Positions 11,026 through 18,669 of a stretch of DNA of 30,681 bases are shown one piece after another (position 1 is the first letter of the stretch; every line of letters starts with the position of its first letter). The notes under the pieces are model-generated. The model was given only the letters and a program-made list of their open reading frames with translations, was not told the origin of the DNA and did not search any database. The stretch covers positions 1-30,681 of the IMG/VR virus record IMGVR_UViG_3300044648_000332; one strand, 5' to 3'. The translations under genes and the position numbers were made by a program. This DNA is from a virus.

Positions 11026-11246
11026 ACGAGAAGCCGGTCACCGTCCGCCGCAAGAAGGACGAGGCGCAGCCAACCTGCGCGACGTGTCGCTTCTTCGTCG
11101 ACCAGACCGAGTCCACCGACCAGGTGAAGTGGGGCGTGTGCCGCCGCTTCCCGAAGCAGTGGTATCACGACGGTGAGGATTCTGTCTGCGACCACGCGCA
11201 GCAAGACCCGGCCGACTGGTGCGGCGAGTGGAAGGCGAAGCAGTGA
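11022..11246 (+). CDS. Cysteine-rich small protein (74 aa)
   Basis: Starts at the ATGA overlap. Residues 19-67 hold C19xxC22RFF, GVC40RRFP, C56 and DWC67GEW. The pattern CATCRFF ... CRRFP ... DWCGEW occurs in many small bacterial and phage proteins of unknown role, and the cysteines likely bind zinc or an iron-sulfur cluster. Aromatic residues follow each Cys block. It leads into the HTH-phosphoesterase gene with a four-base overlap (GTGA). Confidence 0.75.
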   Translation: MNEKPVTVRRKKDEAQPTCATCRFFVDQTESTDQVKWGVCRRFPKQWYHDGEDSVCDHAQQDPADWCGEWKAKQ

Positions 11247-12427
11247 AGTTCGACGCCGAACTCCGGAGCTGGGCCACCGTTCGGCAGCTTGAGGTCTTGG
11301 ACGCCATCGAGACGCACGGAAGCGCGCGCAAGGCGGCCAAGGCGCTCGGGGTGGCGAAGAACACCGTCGACTGCGTGGTTGCGTCCGTGAGGAAGAAGGC
11401 GGCGGCAGAGCGCGCCAGGCAGGGGCATGCCCCGGGCCATTTCGATGCTGGCGTGGCGCCCGGCTACCAGATGGGGAAGGTCACCATCCAGCGTGGGCCA
11501 GGAGGGGTGGGGGTGGAGCGGGTGTGGGAGCGTCAGCACCCTGACGACAAGCTGCGCGAGGAACTGATGCGCGCCGCCACTGAGGCACTGTCGCGCGAGG
11601 TCGCTGGCATGGCGCCGCTGACAAATGCGCCCGCGGTGGTGCGCGACGATTTGCTCGCCGTCTACCCGCTCGGCGACCCTCACTTCGGCATGTACGCATG
11701 GGCCAAGGAGGTTGGAGACGACTTCGACCTGAAGATCGCGCGCCGGCTAACGCTTGGTGCTGTCGATCGCCTGGTGTCTTGTGCGCCGGCCGCCTCCACC
11801 GCCGTCATCCTGCCTTTGGGCGACATCTTCCACGCCAACGACCAGAGCAACCAGACGCCAGCGCACAAGCACCAGCTTGACGTTGACAGCCGCTTCGTTC
11901 ACGTACTGCAGATCGGCATCGAAACCTTCCGGCACTGCATCCTGCGTGCGCTGGAGAAGCATGCTCGGGTAGTGGTTCGCTTCGTAGCTGGCAACCACGA
12001 TCCACAGGCAAGCTGGGCCCTGGCCTTCACCATCGCCGCCTACTTCGAGAACGAGCCGCGTGTCGAGGTGGACCTATCGCCGGCCGCGCACTGGTTCTTC
12101 CGCTTCGGCAAGGTGTTGATCGGCTCGGCGCACGGACACCAATCCAAGGTCGAGCAACTGCCCGGCGTCATGGCTTGCGACCGCGCCGAAGACTGGGGGC
12201 AGACCAAGCACCGGCACTGGTACTGCGGTCATGTCCATCACAGCAGCGTCAAGGAATTCCCCGGCGTGACGGTTGAGACCTTCCGCACCTTGGCTGCCTC
12301 AGACGCCCACGCGGCTGGCCACGGCTACCGCGCCGGCCGGGACATGCGCTGCATCGTCCACCACCGCGAGCACGGCGAGATCGAGCGCCACCGGTGCGAC
12401 GTCGGCATGTTGGAGGGGGCAGTTTGA
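11243..12427 (+). CDS. HTH-metallophosphoesterase fusion
   Basis: GTG 11243 overlaps the previous stop and follows a GGAAGG site. The 394-residue protein joins two parts. Residues 10-52 form a helix-turn-helix (SARKAAKALGVAKNTVDCVVASV). After a linker, residues 138-335 carry the calcineurin-like phosphoesterase motifs: D145/H147 in GDPHFG, D194 in GDIFH, N251-H252-D253 in GNHD, H297/H299 in SAHGH and H330/H332 in GHVHH, all metal ligands for two ions. Such enzymes cut phosphodiesters of nucleic acids or nucleotides. The N-terminal HTH suggests a DNA-bound enzyme. Its place before the terminase genes fits a role in DNA processing or packaging, which is inferred. Confidence 0.85.
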   Translation: MKFDAELRSWATVRQLEVLDAIETHGSARKAAKALGVAKNTVDCVVASVRKKAAAERARQGHAPGHFDAGVAPGYQMGKVTIQRGPGGVGVERVWERQHPDDKLREELMRAATEALSREVAGMAPLTNAPAVVRDDLLAVYPLGDPHFGMYAWAKEVGDDFDLKIARRLTLGAVDRLVSCAPAASTAVILPLGDIFHANDQSNQTPAHKHQLDVDSRFVHVLQIGIETFRHCILRALEKHARVVVRFVAGNHDPQASWALAFTIAAYFENEPRVEVDLSPAAHWFFRFGKVLIGSAHGHQSKVEQLPGVMACDRAEDWGQTKHRHWYCGHVHHSSVKEFPGVTVETFRTLAASDAHAAGHGYRAGRDMRCIVHHREHGEIERHRCDVGMLEGAV

Positions 12428-12486
12428 TCCCGCGCAAGATTCTGATGGCCAGCGCCACCGTGACAACGGAGATGCTGGCGCAATGA
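12424..12486 (+). CDS. Possible 20-residue microprotein
   Basis: TTG 12424 overlaps the phosphoesterase stop (TTGA), has GGAGG at 12412-12416 seven bases upstream, and reads 20 codons (LIPRKILMASATVTTEMLAQ if TTG is Met) to a TGA that overlaps the next ATG (12483). Both junctions are typical of translational coupling in this genome. It is far too short for homology, so it is offered as a candidate only. Confidence 0.3.
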   Translation: MIPRKILMASATVTTEMLAQ

Positions 12487-12581
12487 ATGACTGGCTGCAG
12501 GCGGTACTGTTCATCGCCGCTGAATGCGCGTGGCTGCACTGGTTGTGTTCCGGCGGCCCGGATGAATACCGGGACAGGTGA
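12483..12581 (+). CDS. Small Trp-rich membrane peptide (32 aa)
   Basis: An ATG at 12483 opens 32 codons to TGA at 12579-12581. The peptide is hydrophobic and Trp-rich through residues 4-22 (WLQAVLFIAAECAWLHWLC), then Gly/Pro and an acidic-basic tail (DEYRDR). It looks like a single-pass or interfacial peptide. A GGAG site lies 11 bases upstream. It sits in a run of overlapping short genes between the phosphoesterase and the terminase. Confidence 0.45.
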   Translation: MNDWLQAVLFIAAECAWLHWLCSGGPDEYRDR

Positions 12582-12587
12582 AGGGGA

Positions 12588-12776
12588 ATGAGGCTGCGCA
12601 TCACCGGCTGCCGCGATCCGCGCATGTGGTACGCCGACCTCGTCGGCCAGCACGTCCCATTCCTCGGCAAATGGCCCGAGGGCTACAAAAGCTGCGAGCA
12701 GGACGGCCACATCAATGTGGTCAGGTTCGAAGACGCAGAACTCGAAGACCGACCCCAAGCGGAGGAAGACGCATGA
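12588..12776 (+). CDS. Small conserved-type hypothetical protein (62 aa)
   Basis: Follows an AAGGGGA ribosome site (12581-12587) directly. The sequence LRITGCRDPRMWYADLVGQHVPFLGKWPEGYKS, then INVVRFEDAELED, reads like a small SH3-like beta-barrel: strand, turn, strands with conserved Trp/Tyr. I recognise the pattern from phage genes near the terminase but not a function. It overlaps the next gene by four bases. Confidence 0.65.
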   Translation: MRLRITGCRDPRMWYADLVGQHVPFLGKWPEGYKSCEQDGHINVVRFEDAELEDRPQAEEDA

Positions 12777-12970
12777 ACCTCGACGACCAACACATCTGTC
12801 ACCCCAAGCTGGGCGACATCCCCACCGACGGCAACCGCTTCGCCGCCATCCTGAAGGCCGCACAGCACCTGCACGGCTTGCAAACCGGCCAGAGGGTAGC
12901 AGACGCCATCCTCCATCGCATCCGCAACCAGCGTGACATGCGGCCGTTGCGTGAGGCGGAAGAGGACTGA
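12773..12970 (+). CDS. Hypothetical protein (65 aa)
   Basis: The ATG at 12773 is at an ATGA overlap with the upstream stop and has GGAGGA at 12760-12765. The product has a His/Pro-rich N-terminus (DDQHICHPKLGDIPT) and a helical remainder (NRFAAILKAAQHLHGLQTGQRVADAILHRIRNQ). A small helical partner for the terminase is possible by position, as the small terminase starts two bases downstream. No family recognised. Confidence 0.65.
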   Translation: MNLDDQHICHPKLGDIPTDGNRFAAILKAAQHLHGLQTGQRVADAILHRIRNQRDMRPLREAEED

Positions 12971-12972
12971 AC

Positions 12973-13629
12973 GTGTCCGGGAAGAAGGAAGGCGCTGCAC
13001 CAGACTGGGAGCGCATCGAGTTCGACTACCGCGCCGGCGTCAAGACGCTGCGCCAAATCGCTGAAGAACACGGCATCACCCACGGGGCGGTCAACAAGCG
13101 CGCCAAGACCAAAGGCTGGACGCGAGACCTGAAGGCCAAGATCCTGGCAGCCGCGGAAGCCAAGGTATCCAAGTCGCTGGTATCCGCCGAAGTATCCGCG
13201 CAGCGCTTGGCTACCGAACATCAGGTCGTCGAGTCGAACGCGATCGCGGTCGCCAACGTGCGAATCGGGCAGCGCAGCGACATTCAGCGAGGCCGGTCGC
13301 TCGTCATGAAGCTCCTGGCTGAGCTGGAGCAGCAGACCGAACACGCGGACCTGTTCGAAGACTTGGGCGAGATGCTGCGCAAGGAAGACGACCGTGGCCA
13401 AGACAAGCGCAACGACCTCTATCACAAGGTCATCAGCCTGAGCGGCCGGGTCTCGAACGTCAAAGCCCTGTCGGATGCGCTGAAGAACCTGGTGGCACTG
13501 GAACGAGAGGCTTGGGGGCTGGATGAGAAGGAGAAGCCGCCGGCAGACGCGATGGAACTGGCCGACGACGAACTGGAACGCCGAATCGAGGCGATGAATG
13601 AACGCCTCGGCTTCAAACGAGCGGGCTGA
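12973..13629 (+). CDS. terS: Small terminase subunit
   Basis: GTG 12973 opens 218 codons. Residues 16-50 contain a helix-turn-helix of the type found in phage small terminases (FDYRAGVKTLRQIAEEHGITHGAVNKRAKTKGW), which recognises the packaging site. The central and C-terminal parts are charged helices (about 55-215) that would form the oligomeric ring. The next gene is the large terminase, beginning 32 bases before this stop (13598), the usual overlap. The start sits two bases after the preceding stop, and no strong ribosome site was seen, so coupling to the gene upstream is likely. Confidence 0.82.
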   Translation: MSGKKEGAAPDWERIEFDYRAGVKTLRQIAEEHGITHGAVNKRAKTKGWTRDLKAKILAAAEAKVSKSLVSAEVSAQRLATEHQVVESNAIAVANVRIGQRSDIQRGRSLVMKLLAELEQQTEHADLFEDLGEMLRKEDDRGQDKRNDLYHKVISLSGRVSNVKALSDALKNLVALEREAWGLDEKEKPPADAMELADDELERRIEAMNERLGFKRAG

Positions 13630-15043
13630 ACTGCTGCTTCTCCTGCAAGAGCAGGAGCGTCGGCAGAAGCGCCGCAAGCTGTTCACCTACTTCCCCGACG
13701 AGGGGCCGCTGCGGCGTGAGCTGTACCCGCAGCACCTCGAATTCTTCAGGCTCGGCGCAACCATCCCGACCCGCTGCTTCATGGCGGCCAACCGGGTTGG
13801 GAAGACCGAAGGCGGTGGAGGCTATGAAGTCGCGCTGCACCTGACCGGGCGCTACCCGGACTGGTGGCAAGGCCGACGGTTCGATCACCCGATCGACGCC
13901 TGGGCGGCTGGCGATACCAACGAGACGGTGCGCGACATCATCCAGCTCAAGATGCTGGGCCGCGAGGAAGAAGGCTGGGGTACAGGAATGATCCCCGGCG
14001 ACGACATCGTCCGGGTGGTGAAGCGCCAGAACGGCAACGGCGCGGTCGACTTCGTGGTGATCAAGCGCCAGGGCGGCGGGGAAAGCCGGCTCGCCTTCAA
14101 GAGCTACGAGCAGGGCCGGAAGGCCTTCCAGGGCACCGAGAAGCACGTCGTCTGGCTTGACGAGGAGAGCGAAGAAGGCATCCGCGCCGAGTGCGTGATG
14201 CGCCTGATGACCACCAACGGGCTGCTGATCGAGACGTTCACGCCGCTTCGGGGCCTGACGCCGATCGTGACGGGCTACCTGGGCGACGACGCCGCGGTGC
14301 CGGACAGCCGGCAGACGACGCGCGGCGACCGGGCGATGGTGATGGCTGGGTGGGACGACGTGCCCCACCTGAGCGAAGACCAGAAGCGCCGCATGCACGC
14401 AGAGGCCGAGCCGCACCTGAAGGACGCGCGGTCGAAGGGTATCCCGAGCATCGGCAGCGGGGCGATCTTCCCCATTGCAGAGGGCGAGATCACGGTCGAC
14501 GACTTCGATCTACCGCAGCACTGGCCGCGGGCGTACGGGTTGGACGTGGGGTGGAACTGCACGGCGGCCGTCTTCGGCGCGCTGGACCGAGACGCAGACA
14601 TCCTCTACCTCTACAGCCTGCACTACCAAGGCCAGCAGGAGCCCAGCACACACGTCGCTGGCATCCACGGCCGCGGCAAGTGGATCCCGGGAACGATCGA
14701 CCCGGCGGCACGCGGGCGCAGCCAGAAGGATGGCGAGCAACTGTTGCAGACCTACACGGACCTCGGCCTGAACCTGATTCCAGCGGTCAACAGCCGCGAG
14801 TCTGGTCTGTTCGCCGTGTACCAGCGCCTGGCCACCGGCCGGCTCAAGGTGTTCAAGAGCTTGAAGCCCTGGCTCGCCGAGTACCGGATCTACCACCGGG
14901 ACGAGAAGGGGCAGATCGTGAAGAAGAAGGACCACGCGATGGATGCCACGCGATACCTGGTCATGTCCGGCATCGACATCGCAACCGCGCACCTCGGGGA
15001 TGGGGCAACCGCCGCATTCCGCAACCGCCAGCGCTACTCGTAG
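13598..15043 (+). CDS. terL: Large terminase subunit (ATPase-nuclease)
   Basis: The motor that cuts the concatemer and pumps DNA into the head. The 481 residues show an N-terminal ATPase with Walker A at 63-70 (AANRVGKT) and Walker B at 184-190 (VVWLDEE, with D188 and catalytic E189). The C-terminal RNase-H-type nuclease has D316 (GLDVGWN), D369 (TIDPAA) and D445/D449 (KDHAMDATRY) as metal ligands. All key residues are present. Length is typical for a terminase-6-type enzyme. The start overlaps the small terminase end, and it is followed by a GGAG site and a small secreted protein gene. Confidence 0.92.
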   Translation: MNASASNERAELLLLLQEQERRQKRRKLFTYFPDEGPLRRELYPQHLEFFRLGATIPTRCFMAANRVGKTEGGGGYEVALHLTGRYPDWWQGRRFDHPIDAWAAGDTNETVRDIIQLKMLGREEEGWGTGMIPGDDIVRVVKRQNGNGAVDFVVIKRQGGGESRLAFKSYEQGRKAFQGTEKHVVWLDEESEEGIRAECVMRLMTTNGLLIETFTPLRGLTPIVTGYLGDDAAVPDSRQTTRGDRAMVMAGWDDVPHLSEDQKRRMHAEAEPHLKDARSKGIPSIGSGAIFPIAEGEITVDDFDLPQHWPRAYGLDVGWNCTAAVFGALDRDADILYLYSLHYQGQQEPSTHVAGIHGRGKWIPGTIDPAARGRSQKDGEQLLQTYTDLGLNLIPAVNSRESGLFAVYQRLATGRLKVFKSLKPWLAEYRIYHRDEKGQIVKKKDHAMDATRYLVMSGIDIATAHLGDGATAAFRNRQRYS

Positions 15044-15052
15044 GAGTTCCCC

Positions 15053-15340
15053 ATGAAGCATTTTGTGCTGACCCTGTTGATGGGCCTGGCAGGGCCGGCC
15101 TCGGCCCAACTCACCGGTGTGATCGACGCGGCCGAGGGCGCAGTGATCAACCTGCACAAGGACAACGGCGGGCTGTGTGTCGACAACGGCCACCTCGCCG
15201 AGTACGTGAACGTGCTGAAGAACAAGACGATCCGCGGCTGCTGGACCGTACAGAGGGGGGGGCAACTGTCGATCGCCTTCCTGGACGGCGACATCGTGGT
15301 GGTCCCGATTGGCGCCGTGCGTCACCCGCTGGATTCCTGA
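15053..15340 (+). CDS. Secreted periplasmic protein between terminase and portal
   Basis: Begins after an AGGAG site (15042-15046). Residues 1-19 are a Sec signal with an AxA cut site (GPASAQ), so the 76-residue mature protein is exported. It has two cysteines (C42 in GGLCVDNG, C64 in RGCWTV) that could form a disulfide, and alternating strands. This is an odd location for an exported protein, as the neighbours are packaging and head genes. It may be a phage morons-type insertion that alters the envelope or blocks superinfection. No family is recognised. Confidence 0.7.
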   Translation: MKHFVLTLLMGLAGPASAQLTGVIDAAEGAVINLHKDNGGLCVDNGHLAEYVNVLKNKTIRGCWTVQRGGQLSIAFLDGDIVVVPIGAVRHPLDS

Positions 15341-15344
15341 TCCC

Positions 15345-17459
15345 ATGATGAACGCAAACAGCCGCGACCAAGCCGGCCGCAGCGGCGGCATGCCGCTGAC
15401 CGACCTCGAGCGGCTGCTTGGTGACGTCGAGAACGAGCCCCGGTGGCGAGACTCGGCCGACAAGTGCGCCGACTACTACGACCACAAGCAGGCCAGCGCC
15501 GAGCGCGTCATGCGCAGCCAGGACACCGGCGAGCCGCTGGTGATCGTGAACCTGATCCAGCGCACGATCAACGGCGCGCTTGGACAGGAGGCCAAGAGCC
15601 GGCTGAACTGGAAGGTTTCGCCCGACTCGGACGCCTTCAGCGAAGTAGCCACGGTGCTGAGCGAGAAGCTGCACGAGGCGCAGCGCGAGGCCAAGACCGA
15701 CATGGCCATCAGCGAAGCCTACTCGTCGATGCTGCGCACCGGCATTGGCTGGGTGCATGTCGACCGCAGTCCGAACCCGCTGGCCTACCCGTACCGCGTG
15801 CAGGCTGTGCACCGCAACGAGGTGTGGTGGGACTGGCGCGCCAAGCAGGCTGACCTGTCCGACGCGACGTGGATGCTGCGCCAGCGCTGGGCCGATGTCG
15901 ATGAAGTGCGGGTGTTGGTGCCAGAGGCGCGCAACCTGTTGGACATGGGCGTCGGATCCGGCCCGATCACAGACGCGATGAGCCGCACCATCACGGCGAG
16001 CCAGGGCAACTTCGAAGACATCGACACGACCCGCCGGTCGTTCAGCCGCTCGCAAGAGGAATGGCTCGACAACAGCCTGCGCAAGCGCATCCGCCTGTAC
16101 TGCGTCTACTACAAGCAGCACAAGGAGGTCGTGGCGCTGGTGTCGGGCACGAAGCGGATTCGCTTCAACCCGAAGAACCCGTTCCACGTCGCCGCGGCAG
16201 TGCGCGGCGCGGCCAAGCTGATGCGCGGCCCGGGCTACGTGATGCGCCGGGCGATGTTCGCCGGCCCGTGGCGCCTGTACGACGACGAACTGCCGGGCCA
16301 GCACTTCCCGCTGGTGCCGTTCATCTGCTACCGCTGCGACGACGATGCCAGCCCCTACGGCCTCGTGCACGGGATGATCCAGCCGCAGGACGAGTTCAAC
16401 GAGCGCCGCTCGCGTCTGCTGTGGCTGCTCAAGGCCAAGCAGATCTTCGTGGACGAGGATGCGCTCGACGAGCGCTACAACAACCTCGTTGACCTGGCGC
16501 GCGAAGCGATGCGGCCGGATGCGATGTTCGTCCTGAAGAAGAACCGCCAGAACGGGGTCAACGCGCTGCGCATCGAGACCAACATGGCGCTGAGCGCCGA
16601 GCAGTCGCAGGTGATGGAGAACGCCAAGCTGCTGATTCAGGACCAGCCAGGCCTGTACGGCCCGCAGTTCGGCGGCAACCGCGTGGGCGCGGAGTCGGGC
16701 ATTGCGCTCAACAGCCTGGTCGAGCAGTCGCTCGCAAGCCTCGGCGAGACGGGCGACAACTACCGCAACAGCCGCCAGATGGTCGGCGATGCCTTGGTGT
16801 GCGAAATGGTGCAAGACCACCAGACGCCCAACATGCCCGTCGAGGTCGGCAGCGGCAAGAAGCGCCGCGTCGTGACGCTCAACGGCACCGACAAGGCCGG
16901 CCTGCCGATCAACTCGGTCGAGGACGCCCAGGTCAAGGTGGCGCTTGGCGACGTGCCGGCCACCGCGGCATTCAAGCAGCAGCAGCAAGTGTTCCTGGGC
17001 CAAGCGTTGCAGTCGGTCGGCAACAACCCGATCGCGCAGGCGGTGCTGATTCCCGCCCTGTTGGAATCGGGAGACCTGGAGCACCGCGCCGAGTACGCGA
17101 AGTGGCTGCGCAAGCAAGCGGGCGTTCCTGAGCCTGGTGACATGGCTGACGAGGAAATGCAGGCGCAGTTGGAGCAGCAGCAGGCGCAGCAACAGGCTGT
17201 GCTCGCGGAAGCGAACCAGCGCGCCATGGCCGCGGAGCTGGCCGTAAAGGAAAGCAGTGCCACGCTGAACCAGACGAAGGCCGTGCTCACCCAGGTTCAA
17301 GCCCTGCTCACACAAAGGCAGGCTGACCTCGCTCAAGCGCAGACGTTGAAGACCGCGGCCGAGGCTGAGGCGATTGCGACGCAGCCGACCGAGGACGAGT
17401 TGATCAGCGGCGTGTTGAAGCGCGCGGCGGGCCAACAGCAGGAGCCCGCGAGGGCGTAA
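15345..17459 (+). CDS. P22-type portal protein
   Basis: Forms the dodecameric ring through which DNA enters the head. The 704-residue product, starting at the tandem ATGs at 15345/15348, matches P22-type portals: a DYYDHKQ motif near residue 45, conserved EPLVIVNLIQRTINGALGQE (about 66-85), the central YCV-YK and KNPFHVAAA region, and ESGIALNSLVEQS (about 450-462). The C-terminal 120 residues are a long Gln-rich coiled coil (EEMQAQLEQQQAQQQAVLAEANQRA), like the barrel of P22 gp1. The 5' end lies five bases after the secreted protein gene. An upstream in-frame start at 15309 would overlap that gene and is unlikely. Confidence 0.88.
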   Translation: MMNANSRDQAGRSGGMPLTDLERLLGDVENEPRWRDSADKCADYYDHKQASAERVMRSQDTGEPLVIVNLIQRTINGALGQEAKSRLNWKVSPDSDAFSEVATVLSEKLHEAQREAKTDMAISEAYSSMLRTGIGWVHVDRSPNPLAYPYRVQAVHRNEVWWDWRAKQADLSDATWMLRQRWADVDEVRVLVPEARNLLDMGVGSGPITDAMSRTITASQGNFEDIDTTRRSFSRSQEEWLDNSLRKRIRLYCVYYKQHKEVVALVSGTKRIRFNPKNPFHVAAAVRGAAKLMRGPGYVMRRAMFAGPWRLYDDELPGQHFPLVPFICYRCDDDASPYGLVHGMIQPQDEFNERRSRLLWLLKAKQIFVDEDALDERYNNLVDLAREAMRPDAMFVLKKNRQNGVNALRIETNMALSAEQSQVMENAKLLIQDQPGLYGPQFGGNRVGAESGIALNSLVEQSLASLGETGDNYRNSRQMVGDALVCEMVQDHQTPNMPVEVGSGKKRRVVTLNGTDKAGLPINSVEDAQVKVALGDVPATAAFKQQQQVFLGQALQSVGNNPIAQAVLIPALLESGDLEHRAEYAKWLRKQAGVPEPGDMADEEMQAQLEQQQAQQQAVLAEANQRAMAAELAVKESSATLNQTKAVLTQVQALLTQRQADLAQAQTLKTAAEAEAIATQPTEDELISGVLKRAAGQQQEPARA

Positions 17460-17469
17460 CGATTCTCCC

Positions 17470-17546
17470 CACCGGGCGCCGGCCCTGGTGGATGAGTAGC
17501 AGCCGGCACCCATGAGAGGCCCGTTCGGAGCAATCCGCGCGGGCCT
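17470..17546 (+). terminator. Two stem-loops between portal and scaffold
   Basis: The first hairpin pairs CCACC-GGGC with GCCC-T-GGTGG (17470-17492, one T bulged). The second is AGGCCCG (17517-17523) with CGGGCCT (17540-17546), followed by TTTCGCATTTC. The second has only a short T-tail, so termination is likely partial. Partial termination or mRNA processing here could set the ratio of scaffold and capsid to portal. No gene is seen in 17460-17585. Confidence 0.5.
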
Positions 17547-17585
17547 TTCGCATTTCGCGCCTCCGCGACAAAGAGGAAAAGGCAG

Positions 17586-18647
17586 ATGACCGCAGACCTT
17601 GCATCGAAACTCGATGCGCTTGGCAGTGGAGTGGACTTCACGAATCCAGAGACGTACCAGCAACTGCTGTACGCCGACGAGATCGCGAGCCCGCCAGCCG
17701 CCACAGCGCCCCAGGGCGAAAGCCAGCCGACCGCACAGGTCGCAGCACCCGCAGAAGCACCGGCCCCAGCCGAAGCGCCTGCCGCTGTTGCGCCGCCGGT
17801 CGCAGCAAGCAGCGAGCCGCCCGCCGCTGCCGAGAAGAAAGAAGCAACCGAAGCGGTGGATGGCGTCCTGACGCGTGACGGAAAGCGGGTCATTCCGTTC
17901 GAAGTCCTCGCCCAGACACGAACCACAGCACTCGAAGCGCAACGCCGAGCTCAACAACTTGAGGCCACCAACCAAGAGTTGCAGAAGCAAGTCGAAGCGC
18001 TGAAGGCCGGTAAGGCCGATCCAGCGCCTGGAGCCAAGACCGAGCAGTTCAGCAAGGAGCGCATCGAAGCGCTCAAGGCGGACTTCCCGGAAATGGCCGA
18101 GTTGATGGAGAGCCAGAACCGCCTGATGGCAGAGGTGACCGAGGCCCGCAAGCAACCCGCTGCGGCTGCGCCGGTCGAAACCCCCGAGCAGGCGCGACAG
18201 GCAGTCCAAGCTGAGATCGACAACCACGCACTGCTCGTGAAGTGGCAGACATCCAGCCCTCTCCTTTGGGGACGGGCGCGGGAAGTCGACGCCGCTTTGC
18301 AGGCGGATCCGACGTGGGCCGTCAAGTCGCTCAGCGAGCGATTCGCCGAGGTCGAGAAGCGCGTTGCCGACGAGGTCGGCATCGCAGTCCCTGCGCCATC
18401 CAAACCCGCGGCTCCGGCCGCAGCCGCTCCCGCGGCGCCGACGCCCCCTGCAGCGCCGGCACAGCCCACCACCCCCGCCGCACCCGTCGTGGCGGAAGCC
18501 CCCAAGCCTGGCATCAGCGACTTCAACGGATCCCCGCCCAAGGTTGGCGCGGACCCGTTGCTTGGCGTTCCTGTCGGCAAGGCGGTTGACGTCGCGATGG
18601 GAATGTCAGTCGAGGAACTGATGCGCTCGGTGGGAGTGAACGTCTGA
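17586..18647 (+). CDS. Capsid scaffolding protein
   Basis: Directs assembly of the prohead and is then lost. The 353 residues have the expected composition and order: an acidic N-terminal helix, a long Pro/Ala-rich spacer (about 38-90), a block VLTRDGKRVIPFEVLAQTR (about 94-112), a coiled coil (about 113-190), and a second Pro/Ala-rich region (about 265-310). The short C-terminus is a helix (MGMSVEELMRSVGVNV) likely to bind the coat. The gene sits between portal and major capsid and follows AGAGGAAAAGG. Low-complexity repeats and no catalytic motif fit a scaffold rather than a protease. Confidence 0.82.
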   Translation: MTADLASKLDALGSGVDFTNPETYQQLLYADEIASPPAATAPQGESQPTAQVAAPAEAPAPAEAPAAVAPPVAASSEPPAAAEKKEATEAVDGVLTRDGKRVIPFEVLAQTRTTALEAQRRAQQLEATNQELQKQVEALKAGKADPAPGAKTEQFSKERIEALKADFPEMAELMESQNRLMAEVTEARKQPAAAAPVETPEQARQAVQAEIDNHALLVKWQTSSPLLWGRAREVDAALQADPTWAVKSLSERFAEVEKRVADEVGIAVPAPSKPAAPAAAAPAAPTPPAAPAQPTTPAAPVVAEAPKPGISDFNGSPPKVGADPLLGVPVGKAVDVAMGMSVEELMRSVGVNV

Positions 18648-18669
18648 CCACTGAATCCTGAGGTTTGAA

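Noticed and set aside
15147-18227. Minus-strand ORF of 1,026 codons
   Set aside because: It is antisense to the portal and scaffold genes, its product is Arg/His/Leu-rich low-quality protein, and the plus-strand genes have family matches and ribosome sites. GC-rich DNA commonly leaves the antisense frame open.
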